Of a stretch of DNA of 64,000 nucleotides, positions 49,824 through 61,590 are shown one piece after another (the first letter of the stretch is position 1; the number at the start of each line of letters is the position of its first letter). Below the pieces are notes generated by a model, which was given only the letters and a program-made list of their open reading frames with translations, was not told the DNA's origin and ran no database searches. The position numbers and the translations under genes were made by a program. Source of the DNA: Anaeramoeba flamelloides (Eukaryota > Metamonada > Anaeramoebidae); the NCBI GenBank assembly GCA_027625915.1, contig JANTQA010000008.1, positions 12,959,001 through 13,023,000 on the forward strand, written 5' to 3'.

Positions 49824-52039
49824 GAGATTTCTTTTTTTTTTTTTTTTTCTTTTTATTTGTAAAATAAGAAAGATAAGTATAATTATACAAATGAAAAAAT
49901 GGAATTAGATAACTTTTTCTTTTTACTTTTCTTTTTCTTTTCTTAAGAATATAGTTGAAGAATTTTATCAGAAAATTATCTTCCATCCTAAGAATTTTGA
50001 TATAATATTTTTTTTTTTAACAAAATATTTTACATTTCTTCTTTTTTTTTTTTTTTCTTTATTTTTATGTAAAATTCGTTTATTAATTAATTTAAATAAA
50101 ATTAATTTATTTTAAAGTTTATTTGAAATTATGTTATTTTTACCTACCAATAATTATCATTTTGAAATTATTTAATTTAAGATTTAAATTTCAATTTTCA
50201 AAAGAAAAAATTTTCTCAAGATTCTAAAAAAAAAAAACAAAATAGAGTAGATTATTTATAAAGCCTTTTTGGGAATAATTTATTGGAAAACATGGATTTT
50301 TAGTTGATTTTATTAAAAAAAGAATTTATCAAAATAGATCTCATATATGGCCATTATCAAGTGAAATAAGTTAATTTGGAATTAACAATTTTTTATTAAA
50401 TCTTATTAATATTTTACCTTTTTCTGAGACATAAGCCATTTTTCAAAAATTTAATTCTCTTTATAATGTTTATGAAAGTGGTTATGTGGGATTTTCCGAT
50501 ATTATTCTCAAAAAAATTTTTAATTTCTAGATCAGAATCATTTTTTCTTTTTTTGATTTTTCTTCTTTTTTTTTTTTTTTTCTTTTTTTCTTGTTTTTAT
50601 TTTCAATTTTTTTTTTCTTAACTTAAAAAAAATTTCTAAGGAATGCTTGCCAAAATTCAAAGAAATCAACAATTTTTTTTATTTTTATTAATTATTTTAT
50701 ATTTTGGAGAATCCAACCACAAAAAATATTTCATAAGTAGGGACTCAATTTCTATTTTTAATAAAAATAGTTGTATTTTCGAAAAATAAAATGAAATCTT
50801 GTAAAGATCTTGAAATAATATTTTTTTTTTATAATTTATCATTCGACTTATGAAATGGAAAGATAACCCTATCTAGACCATTTATTAAATTTATGTCTAT
50901 TTTTTGAAATCCAAAATTTACATATTTCCAATATATACAAAAAAAAGAAACCTATTATTTTAATTAATAATTAATTCAATTCTTGAAAATTGGAAACCAT
51001 ATTTATGGTTTTATGTTGGAAAGTATTGATTTTTAAAGCAAATTTTATATTTGGTTATAATTTTTAATACTTTGTATTTCAATAAGAATATCAAGCTGAT
51101 AAAACTATTTGAAGTATAGGTAATTTGATTTGTGAATATTTTATCGAATTTTAACAAAAATTTCACAATTAAACTGGGATCTGGTAAGCAAAATAATTTT
51201 TTTTCTTAAGGTTTTAAAAAAGTTGTTTTCTCATTTTCAAAAAAAGTAAAACTATGGTAAAAAAATTGCAATAGAATTTTAAATTTAGAAAATTGTTTTT
51301 AACAAATTGTTTGGTCTTGTTCAAAAGTATCCTTATAACAATTATTATCATTTTTGTCATAAAAAAAAATGATTTTGAATTTTGAGATAAAATTACAAAA
51401 TTATTAAAATATTTGAAGATATTTTTTTTTTGAAAAATCAATTTTTATTTAGGAATAAAAACAAAATTTCTTGGTAAATTTTTTAAATGACTAAAAAAAT
51501 TTAATAATTATAACTATCCTTCTTAACAAAATACTATTTTTTTTCAATCGGTTGAATAAAAGATTTTTTGGTTAATTAGAGGAATTATCTCAGCAAATAT
51601 ATATATATATATATATATATTAATAATCCTGGTAACAAAGACTTATCATTGTATATCAATGGCGGAAATGACAATAAACAAGGCCAAACTTTTTTATAAT
51701 ATAAGAAATAATATGAATTTAATTATTTTTTTCTTTTTCAAAAAAAATGGAAAAAAAAAGTTGATCTGATCGAAAAAAATATTCTTTTTTGTGTTTCTTA
51801 GTCGATCAGAATTTTTTGGCACTTGACATAGACAAAATTTATTATGAGAGAATATCACCAATAGTATATTTTAAACTTTTTCAATGTTGACTTAGAGTAC
51901 TGTTCCCTCAATCTCTTTTTCAAAAATTTTCACTTTAAAATATTTTTTTTTTCTGATATATTTTATTTTTTCCAATTTCCCTTTTTTAAGTTGTTTATGT
52001 TTATATCCTTTTTCTTTTTTTATTAAATGTTTGGAAAGT
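49824..52039. other. intergenic, loop side of the inverted repeat
   Basis: The 3' flank of the kinase gene. T-rich tracts follow the stop codon and could hold polyadenylation signals. A TA microsatellite lies near 51598. No gene is recognised. The arm similarity may begin near 51860. Confidence 0.5.
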
Positions 52040-53465
52040 TAAAAAACCATTATTACGAATTGGGGAATTGTTTCATGATTAGATCTTAAACAAATTAACT
52101 AATTCAGATCGGATCTAGAAAGAATTTGACTGTTGGCATTTAACTGAAACTACTTGAAACAAACTGGAACCAACTTGGGCGAACTAAGTTAAATAAACAT
52201 ATCAGTAGAAGGAATCATGTTAATATTTGGACTAAGTGAACACTGTCAAATCGGTATCTTTTACTAAGATTATATGAAAAGACGATTTAGGAAACTTGCA
52301 AAAAAAATAAAATCTATCAACTGTAAAAATGAAAGTTCGAAACCCCAATTCTTATTCTTAAAAATTCAGAACTTTTTCGATTAACCATATTGTTAACGTA
52401 CTAATAGAAAACTTAATATGTTAGTAAATTTCCTTTGTTCTATAATAGGTTAAATATTTAGAACTATTTTAGTTAAAACAAATTATGGATGCTGTGATCC
52501 AGAAATTTTTTTACATAAAATAAAACAATTACCAACACATTCAAAAATCGGAAAGAAAACAAACTTTTATAATTAAGTTTTTTTTTTTTTTTATTCTTTT
52601 TTTTTCTTCTCTCTTTCAATATTATCTTTTCTATCTCTTTTTCTTATTGTTGTTTAGAAATAAAAAATTTTTCATTTTTTTTTAAAGAATAGATACCCTA
52701 TGAGTTATAATCTTGCCTAAATTATAGCTAGAAAAAAAAAACTCTAAACTTAGTTTTAGAGTTTCATGAAGTACTGTAGAGTGTCTTCACTTGACGAGGT
52801 TTTTTTTTATTTATGAAATAAACCGAAAATTAAATAAAATCAAGTTTTATTACTCAAATTAAAAAAAAAGATAATCCCTTTTCTTGGGGTTTTCTGTTTT
52901 CTCGGTTAAGTGTTTTAGATTTTTTGGGGGTTTTCTATTTTATCTGTGAGGTGTTCTGGGTTTTTTTTACTTTAGAAATAAACAGAAAATTTATTAAAAT
53001 TTTCGGTTTATTTCTAAAGTAAAAAAAAACCTAACGAAAATCTAACACTTGACATATAAAATAGAAAACTCAAAAAAACCTTACAAAAATCTAATGGTTT
53101 TACAAATAAAATAGAAAACCTCAAAAAAAACTTAGAACACTTGACAAATAAAATAGAAAACCCCCAAAAATCTAGAACACTTAACAGAGAAAACAGAAAA
53201 CTTCAAAAAAACCTAGAACACTTCATAAATAAATAGAAAACTAAAAAAAACCGAACCAAAATATATTGATTTTCTTAATAAATAGAAAACTTTGAAAAAA
53301 CTAACAAAAATCAATAGATTTTCCAAATAAAATAGAAAACTCAAAAAAACCTAACGAAAATCATATAATTTTTATATCAAAACAAAAATTAAAAAAAGCC
53401 TAATGGCAAAAAGGGTGTAATTTTGTTGAGCCGCCTCTCTTCAATAATAAATAAATAAAATAGAT
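52040..53465 (-). repeat. long inverted repeat, right arm
   Basis: Reverse complement partner of 45806-47215, with the same block order read on the minus strand. Between 52800 and 53400 it holds about 500 bp of palindromic and tandem repeats that the left arm has in only one short unit. It lies downstream of the kinase gene and upstream (3' side) of RER1. Confidence 0.65.
52870..53400. repeat. palindromic minisatellite of 40-50-bp units
   Basis: About eight degenerate units with the core AAATAGAAAACTCAAAAAAA and CCTAGAACACTT run rightward from about 53030. Two or three inverted units lie at 52870-52985 and read as their reverse complement. At the symmetry point, ACTTTAGAAATAAAC (about 52970) meets GTTTATTTCTAAAGT (about 53010) around a short loop. 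The single-stranded form would fold into a long hairpin. Confidence 0.75.
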
Positions 53466-53797
53466 CATGATTTTTTTTACTGTATTTGTTTTTATAAGGA
53501 TAATTGAATTTTTTGAATTAAATTTTAGGGGATTTTTAAAAATAAATTAACAAAATATATTCAAATATTTTTTTTTATTTTATTTATTGTAAAAGGTGTC
53601 TATATAAAAATGATGGCAATATCTATAATTTAAATAAAATAACAATTCATTATAAATATATATATATATATATATATTTGTATATTTTTCGATAAAATTT
53701 CGGTTTTTATATTGGAAAATATATTTTTGAGAATAAATGATTGAATTTAAACCCAAATTTGTTTTTTTATTAAAAATTGGTTACTTTTTTCACATAT

Positions 53798-54856
53798 TTA
53801 AATAAGTTTTTTTTCGTTATTATTTACAAATTGGAAAGAATTGTTTTGGGATCCTTCATCTTTTTGCTTTAACCTTTCCTGAATTTGATACCAAGTATTA
53901 TTATTTGGGCTTGAGGGTTCTGTCGTCTTTCTTTTTGGAGAAGAACGGTATTTCAGTTGGTTATTCAAATTTTGTGTTATTTGTTGTTTTTCTTGAAATC
54001 CGTTAATGTTATAATTTGGGGAATTTTGTAAATTTTTTGGATCATATTTTCGTTGGTAATTCTTTTTTTTAAAATTAAAGGGAAAATAATTGTATTTGAC
54101 CATTTTCTTGATTTCTTGCCTTAAAGTTATGACCACTAATAATAAAAAAAAGCTGAACAACACAACCCACGAAACATCAAAATCTAAAAATGGAATGAAT
54201 GTGCAGATAAGCGAGATCAGAACAGCCTGAAAAAAGCGAATAAATAATTGAAATTCTGACAATTTCCCGATAAATGGCTTTGTATCAATGTTATTAACCT
54301 TTGGGAGTAGTGGTGATTTGTTCGCTTTTGTAATTCATTGTTATTATTATTTATTTTTTTTGTTTTTTTTTTTTTTTTTGTTTTTGGAAGACAACCAAAA
54401 TTTAAAACACAAAAAAAGAAAAATGATCTTGAAATAAAAAAAAGAAATTTTAATGTTAAACTTACCTTCTTTTCGAACTAAACGTGTAGGGGTTATAAAC
54501 AAAACAAGTGTTTGAAGAAGAAAGATCCCAAGAATATAGGTAACTAAATAAAATCTTTTTTTTTAGTTTTTTGTTTTTTGTTTTTTGTTTTTTGTTTTTT
54601 ATTTGTAATTTAAACAAGAAAAGATCGGTATGAATTAAGAATTCAAAAAAAGGGGTTCTCTTAGGATTAAATTTTACTTTCTTAGATAGAAAACTCGAAA
54701 TAAATAAAATGTTAGCAAAAACATCAAGCTAATCCATCGAAATTCTAATTCAGGTTTAAGAAAATCAATTACATGTTGGTATTTCCGAGTAATGGGCAAG
54801 AAAATTACTTTGATTGCTCTTAGTTTGGTTTGTTTCGATTCAAATTCTTTGATCAT
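53798..54856 (-). CDS. RER1: RER1, Golgi-to-ER retrieval receptor, three exons
   Basis: Exons 54856-54678, 54554-54466 and 54324-53798 join in phase (AGAAA|GTAAAA to AAAG|A; GAAG|GTAAGT to AAAAG|CG) into 264 residues with ATG start and TAA stop. The spliced product reads FRVFYLRKFYLVTYILGIF, then KPFIGKLSEFQLFIRFFQA and RQEIKKMVKYNYFPFNFKKK. These correspond to the conserved RVYxxxGxYIVTYxLGIY, RPFIRRLPEFKFW and RQIKHMIKYRYxPF blocks of RER1. Four membrane segments are visible. RER1 cycles in COPI vesicles and returns escaped membrane proteins to the ER. A Gln/Asn/Ser-rich cytosolic tail of about 80 residues makes it longer than the usual 190-210. Intron 1 holds a (GTTTTTT)n tract at about 54565-54602. 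Confidence 0.92.
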
Positions 54857-55480
54857 TGGATTATAATAATCAAAAAATTCAAGAAATTTAAATCAAAAAT
54901 CTAAAAAATGAAAATATTTTGTAATCAAAATAACAAATATGTGTTGTAACTTTTTTGACTTGAAATCACTTTTGTTTTTTTGAATTTGTTCTAAATTTTG
55001 AAAAAAATTACAAGATCAAGTTTCAATAACCCTCAAATTAAAAGTTTATTCAATTCAAACTTTTAAAACTCGTATTTTAACCAACTTTCCTACTTATGGT
55101 TTTCACAAAAAGAGTTTCAGGTTTTTGAAAGATAAAAAAAAAATTTTCCTTCTAGATAACTTTCAAAAATTTCAATTAAATTTCAAAATGTTATCTTTTG
55201 TTAATTATTTTTTTTTACCCTTTTTTGGATGATAAAAGTTTGTTGAAGTTTATGAAATTTGAAAAAATATGAAAGAATACCCGAGATTGAAATCTTGGAG
55301 AATGTCGATCTGAAAGTTCCAAAAAGTCTTGAAAATCTTTATACAGCTTGTGCTCTTCTTTTCGTAAAAGTAAAATCTTATTTATTATTAAATAAATTGT
55401 TTTACGGATTTAATCTTTTCCTATGTTTCATGTGAAACAAAAAAATGAGTAAATGGCTGATTGAAAAGGCTACTATAGAC

Positions 55481-55702
55481 TATTAATTGTAAAATAAAAA
55501 GATCAATATTTTCCTTCAGATTTCTAAAATAATCATATTCCAAAAATTAATACAAATCACAAAGTACCCCAATTCTAAAAGGGAAATTAAAAATTTAAGC
55601 TTGACTTAAAGGAATTAGAAATTTTGAAATTGGCATAGGATAAAAACCTTTTTTTTGGAAAGCTGAATGAAAATTTTGATCCATTAATTTTACAACAAAT
55701 AG
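55481..55702. mobile_element. 225-bp TIR element (GATC type), copy 1
   Basis: The left end TATTAATTGTAAAAT...GATCAATATTTTCCTTCAG is the inverted counterpart of the right end CTGAATGAAAATTTTGATC...ATTTTACAACAAATA. The whole unit aligns with 63378-63607. The TIRs span about 45-50 bp. No frame crosses it. This is a MITE-like layout; no target duplication is clear. Confidence 0.65.
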
Positions 55703-55998
55703 TCTCAGAAAACATTTTTTTACAAAAATTGGTATTTAAAAAAATCAAATTATTTGAAAAAATTCACTCTTTTATTATTATTAATTTTTTAAAATTCTTC
55801 AATTTGAAACAAATTGTTTTTTTTTATTATACAATCACTTTCATCCAATTTAATCTAATTTGTTGTTATTTAATGACCAAATTCATTTGTCAAAAAAGGA
55901 TTTTCAAAGATTCTTGTATTAAAAATACTTATTTGAGAAATGAAAAAAAAATCTTTGAGATCTCAAAAAGCGCCAAAGAGCCAACACTTCAAAACTAA
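55636..55998 (+). pseudogene. ATG-less frame, possible gene fragment
   Basis: Open for about 120 codons with no early ATG. It overlaps the right TIR of the element before it and contains DPLILQQIVSENIFLQKLVF and a Phe/Ile-rich segment. The start of the frame is repeat-derived, so it may be an exon fragment, a dead gene piece or chance. Confidence 0.2.
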
Positions 55999-56590
55999 CT
56001 CGTTTTTTTTCAAAATTAAATATTCTAACCATTCAAATTGGGAATTTTAGAGTTACAATCTTTGTCAGTTTTTCAAAAAATATCCCCTTTTTTGATTGTT
56101 GATTTTTGGAGATCGATTGTACATCACATCTTGGTTAGTTGTTGATTTTTAGATAGGCACTCATAAAAATTAAAATTTTTTTTTTTTCAATTTTAAAAAA
56201 TTATTTTTCAGCAGTAATTACTTGACCCCAAAAGAAATAATATTTCTCGTAGATTGAAAAAGTTTTTTTTATACTGTTTTCAAAAAATCAAGGGTAGAAG
56301 TATTTCTTTACAATTACATTTTATGAATCTAAAATGTGTTGATTAACAGCATAGCAAAATAGTCAGGAAAAAATTTGTTGTACTAATTTTGACTGGTTAA
56401 TTAAAATTCAAAAGATCTCCAAATGAAAAAAATAAGTTAAACAAATTGTGAAAACTTTTAGTTCATAATTTTTTTATTTTAAATTCTTAAAAGTATTTTG
56501 TTCTATGAACGTTTGCTTTGTTTATTAATTTATAAAACAAAAAAAAAACAATTAATTCAATTTGTTTTTTTGATTAGTAAGAGGATTCAT

Positions 56591-57454
56591 TTAAAATTTT
56601 AATGGACCACGTTTTTTTCTGAGTTTAATATGAGAACCACAGTCAACAATTCTTCCTTCTTTCATGTATTGTTCATATTCTTTATGTGTGAATTGAGTGA
56701 AACCCCATTTTTTTGATTCAACGATCCTAAATCTTCCTGGGAATTTTCTTCCGGCAAGTGTTAATGCTCTGTTAGCTAATCTAAGGTTTTTTTTTTGGAC
56801 ACGGAGACTTAATACAACTTGGTTTTGTTTAACACGAGCAACTAATCCAGTTGGTTTTCCGAATGAATGTCTCATTCCAGTTTGGAGACTATTTGGAAAT
56901 TAAATAAATTTTTTTTGTTTTTTTTTTGGATATTTGTATGTTTTAGTTGTTAATAAATCATGAATGACAAATTGCAAAAGGAAAGAAAACAAAAAAGTAA
57001 AACATTTGGAAAATAAAATAAAAACAAAAAAAAAAAAAAGCAAAAAAATCAAAAAGAAAAAAAAATAAAAATAAAAAAAAAAAAACAAAAAAAAAATTTT
57101 TCAGAAAGTTTGCTTTTTTAAAAGAGGCAAACCATGAAAGGTGAAAAAATTAAATAAACTAGACTTACCGATCTGCTCCAGCACAGGACAGCATTTTGTT
57201 AATTCTAATAACGTGATATGGGTGAACTCTAATTCTTAAATGGAAACCTTCTCTTCCTGCTTTTTTGGTCATATGTTTATTGGCTGCAATACGAGCTGCT
57301 TCTAAAGCTTCAGAACTGATTTGGAGTTTTTCTAAATTGATCAAGTGAAGGCAATATGGGAATTCAGATACCTTTGCTTTCTTTTTACCTGTATCAAAAA
57401 TTCTGATCTTTGGATCTTTTTTTTTGAACAATAAGATTTAATGCAAACAAAGAA

Positions 57455-57491
<37 letters not shown>

Positions 57492-57644
57492 GTAAAAATC
57501 AAAAAGAAATTTTAAGGAAAAAAGAAGAAAAAAAAAAAAAGAAAAAGTTAGATTATCTTTACCTGGAACACTTCTGTTGAATCTTGATTTTGGAAATGGT
57601 TTGTTTTTACAAAATCTATAGCACTTTGCTGGTCTTCTACCCAT
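56591..57644 (-). CDS. RPL10: 60S ribosomal protein uL16 (RPL10), three exons
   Basis: Exons 57644-57563, 57415-57169 and 56888-56591 give 208 residues. Junctions: CCAG|GTAAAG to AAAAG|ATCCA (phase 1) and GATCG|GTAAGT to AAATAG|TCTCC (phase 2). The product starts [20 protein letters not shown], contains [30 protein letters not shown] and AGADRLQTGMR, and ends in KKRGPLKF. All are near-invariant RPL10 blocks. The protein sits near the peptidyl-transferase centre and is loaded late in 60S maturation. Introns are 147 and 280 bp and very A-rich on the sense strand. Length is normal for eukaryotes (about 213). Confidence 0.97.
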
Positions 57645-58601
57645 TTTAATAAATAAGGAAAATATAAAAAAATGAAAATTGGTATTGATTATTTTTATTA
57701 TTTTACTTTGGCAATGGTTCTTGAATATTAGACACCATAAATTTTGTTCAACTACTGCAGTGAATTGGTCAATAAAAAGCACAAAATTTTAGTTCTGCTT
57801 TGTGAATAAAATCAAAAACCATAGATTTAAAATAATATTTTCAAAGTCTACTACTTGAAGCTGAAACGATGGTATAAACATTTTATACAGATTTATAGTT
57901 TTATACTTCAGACTTTTAATCTTTGGAGAATTTTTACAAAGACGAAGTAACTATTTGTTTAATATCTTTTACAAGAGAAGATGATAAGCTGTATTAGCTT
58001 ATTAGTCTTTCTCAAAATTACTCTTTTTCACATCTATAAATTTCTCAGTGAATAGTGCCAGTGTGTTGATTCATTTTCGCTTTTGTTAGTTGCTATTTAC
58101 TGAGTGATCATTCACATCTTAAGATTTTTTCAGAATAAATTGGAAAAAATGTTAACTTGGTTCTCCTATTACTGTTAAAAGTCAATTTAACTCATCGAAA
58201 TTTTATCTCAAATCTCAATAAGGAAAGCTTGTTTAAATTTCAAAAAATATCATATCTAATTGGGTTTGTGAAGATCTTTAAGGGTTTTTTGGACATCAAA
58301 TAATCTGCAAAATATTTGAGAAATTGATATAAAAATTTTCATTTATTAATTGGAAAATAACTGTATACTTTTAAGAATAGAATTTTAACAAGAACATTTA
58401 CAATTTAAATTTTAATTTTTATTTTATTTTAGAATGGTTTTACAGGTTGGTAAATCTTTAAAAAAATTATACTTTGGGATTAAAGAATGAAAAAATGATA
58501 TATTTATTTATTTATTATGAGAAAGGGGTAATCAAAGAAAATTTACTAAATAAAAAAGAGAAAAAGAAAAATAATTAAAATATTAAAGTAAAAAAATATT
58601 A
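57645..58601. other. intergenic, upstream of uL16
   Basis: The promoter side of the uL16 gene. AT-rich, with no recognised gene or repeat copy. Confidence 0.5.
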
Positions 58602-58780
58602 GATCATTTACATGACCAAATTAAAAAATATCCACGTCCTAAAACAGGAGGAGTAAAAACCCGATAGAAAGATTATTAATAAATAAGATTCCACAAACTG
58701 TGATTAATAAATTGGTATTCCACGACTCCGAAAAGTGGGGCACTATGTACCCGAATTTGTATATTTTTTTACTATTTTAG
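58602..58780 (+). pseudogene. unidentified coding-like fragment
   Basis: Composition here is more balanced than in the flanks. Pieces such as DHLHDQIKKYPRPKTGGVK and LVFHDSEKWGTMYPNLYIF look like protein, but no intact gene is present and I cannot name a family. Its position directly beside a LINE end suggests a mobile-element or dead-gene remnant. Confidence 0.3.
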
Positions 58781-58808
58781 GAATTTTTTATTCACAATTT
58801 TTTTATTT

Positions 58809-59380
58809 TCATTTTTTCTTTATTACCTTAAGTTTTCTAACCATAAGAGCTTTGATGAAAAATTCTAGACAAGAACAATAAATTTCGTAATTTTGATTAA
58901 CCAGATTAAGGAGATTTTGAGTATTTTTTCTAAGAATACCATTTTTAGATACGTTTTTTTCTAAAAGTTTTGCTATTTTTTTTTTCTATTTGATTCTGAT
59001 AAATTTATATCTTTCACAATACCAAATAAAGTGATTTATATTTTCATCATATTGAGTACAATAATCACATTTTTTGCATATTTCTTTTTTTTTTTTAAAA
59101 GTATCATATTCTGATTTCTTTTTCAAGATAAATGAGTATCTATTTAGCCTGTTCGTAAAAGTGCAAAATTTTAGAAAAGTAGTACTGGATTTAAATTTAA
59201 GATAGTTTTTTATTTTAAAGTTAATGTTTTCATTTTTAACAATTTTATAATATTGTTTAATTTTCCAAAAAAAATGATATATTTTTACAAAATTTGAGAT
59301 TTTCTTTTGACTAAAAAAATAGAATAAAAATAACAAAAAAAAAAAAAAATATACACCAGAATAGTGTTTTTGTTCCGTAA
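58809..59380 (-). mobile_element. LINE 3' end, related to the one at 23260
   Basis: A 116-codon frame (59336-58986) contains FLKFCTFTNRLNRYSFIL and a zinc knuckle CDYCTQYDENINHFIWYC, collinear with the LINE end at 23260 (KFRTFTNCLNRYYY, INHFLWVC). After one in-frame TAG the same frame continues with KIAKLLEKNVSKNGIL and NYEIYCSCLEFFIKALMVRK to a stop at 58811-58809. It is 5'-truncated, with no polymerase motifs. Sequence divergence between the two suggests different subfamilies. Confidence 0.7.
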
Positions 59381-61504
59381 ATTACGATTTAAATTCAAAT
59401 CAAGATTATAAATTTCACTAAAATTTTTAATCTCAATAAAAATACTGATGAAACTTTTACAAGTATTTTCGAAATTATATTAGACTAGATACTTTTAAAC
59501 ATGTTAGAATTAGTTATATTGTTGACATTTATACTAGAATTGGAAAGATTTTTTCCAAATAGAAACAGTTAGAAAATAGATTTTCAACTCGATCAGTGTT
59601 AAGTTTTTCTAAAAATCACCTTAAATATAAAAAAAAGTTATTGAAGATATAAAGTAAAATTTAAAAAACTTATCATAATGGTTAGGGTTTATAATAATTA
59701 TATATATATATATATTGAATAAAATTAAAAAAACGCTTTTAGGAACCAGTGATGTTAATATAAACCCCATTTGTAATGATATTCTGAAAAAATAGCAATT
59801 TACAAATTTTCATATAAAAAAAATTTTTTTCCACTTTATTTAACTATGTATAAACTTTAAATATTACGAATCCATCGTTTCTATTCATTATCAATTTTTA
59901 CTTGGGTTTTTTTTTAAATTGAGATTGAAAAAAATTAATTTAGATCACTAAATTAATTATTTTTTATTATTTTCAATTTTGAACAAATAACCATGATCTT
60001 ATATGAAATATTTTATAGGATAAGTTTTTTATTGACAATAATGTAAGCAAGATTGTAAAATATACTAAACCATAACGCCAATAAAGTTGTTTTTTAAATT
60101 TTTAATTGATTAATTTATATAAAAAAAAAACCCAATTTCATTTTAAAATATTTAGAAGAATATTTTTAATGGGGAAAGTTGTCTCCAATTAGAATGTTTT
60201 ATTTTAAAAAAAGATTACAAAAAAAAATATCAAAACATTATTTTAAAAAGGATATTTACTTTAATTATACTTTATCATAATAATTTAATTCATTAACCAT
60301 TTTAAAATATGGATATTTAAATGAATTTTTCTTAAACAATTTTTTATTTTAATCATTGATCGCTTAAAATTTGAAAATTGAAATTTTAGACTTTATAATA
60401 AAGCGATCATTTTAAAATAGAAATAAACGTTCAAGACAAAAATAATTGTAATAAGAAAGAGTTGATTTTCTGTGGAATAAAAACAAAATAAATTAAAAAG
60501 CACTTTGCAAAAACAAAAGAAGTCGGATTTATTTTGAAAGTCAAACTTTATGACTATTTTTTCTAAAATTTCTATAAAATGTATAATCCGGAAAGGAAGA
60601 ATCAAAAAGAAGATTGCAAGCCTTTCAACATTCATGATTAATTTGTAATTGTATATTAAACCATCGAAACGGTTTTAAAAATGAAAAAACACCTTTAGCA
60701 TTCTAGATAATTTAGAATTTTTTTTAAATGATAGCAACTTCATTTATAATTTCAATAACATTGATAGTCTTGAAAATATTACATTTTCATAGCAATACAT
60801 GATTCAACGATACACTACGAAATGATAATTTAACTAAAGTTGTTATTACAGCCAATAAAAATGAGAAAAAAATTTTTCTAATCAAATCAAAATAGTATTC
60901 AATCATTCTGTTGATCTGATCATTAAGGTATTTTTGTTTGAATATTTTTGATTTTTAAAAAAAAAATTCTCTTGATAATCAGTTTGAGAATTCAAAAAAG
61001 TTATCAACTTTAAATGACATCTACAAAAAAGAACTCAATTAATGTATGCCTTGTTTAATTTTTCTAATTTACTTGAACAAAAACAAAATTGATATTTGTT
61101 CCTCACTACAACAAAAAATACAAAATAATTTTTTAGTTACAAGCGAATGTGTCAAAATATGTTTCAATTTTGGGGCAACATAGATATACAAAAAAAACAA
61201 AATTAAAAGTTGTGAAGAATTAAAAATGAATCCATTTCAGTTTTATTGACTTAAAAAACGAGAAGAGAAGTGTATTATTTATTAAAACAATTTCAAAAAA
61301 GAAAGAAATTATTAAGATTTTTTTGATCAAAAAGATCTTTCAGAAATTAAAACAAAAATAATCTCTTTAAGCAAAGTTTCAATTCCAAATGCAAAGATAT
61401 TAATCAATCTTTTTTTTTTATAAACTATTTTTTTTTTTTTTTATTTTTTTTTAGATTATTAAATTTCAAGTTCGATTATTATTTTTTTAAAATCAAATAA
61501 AAAT
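59381..61504. other. intergenic, nothing recognised
   Basis: AT-rich DNA 3' of the PepD gene, with a short TA tract near 59700. A minus-strand 80-codon frame near 60393-60635 has no supporting feature. Confidence 0.5.
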
Positions 61505-61570
61505 ATGAAAAGAAAAGAAAAGAAAAGAAAGAAAAGAAAAGAAAAGAAAAAAAAAGAAAAGAAAGGATGG
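61505..61570. repeat. (AAAAG)n microsatellite
   Basis: About 12 AAAAG or AAAG units immediately 3' of the PepD stop codon. Confidence 0.9.
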
Positions 61571-61590
61571 AAAAAGAAAAGAAAAAATAT

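Larger units (their letters stand above)
54857..56590. other. intergenic between RER1 and uL16
   Basis: Holds the 222-bp TIR element at 55481-55702 and an ATG-less frame to its right. The rest is AT-rich DNA without recognised content. Confidence 0.5.
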
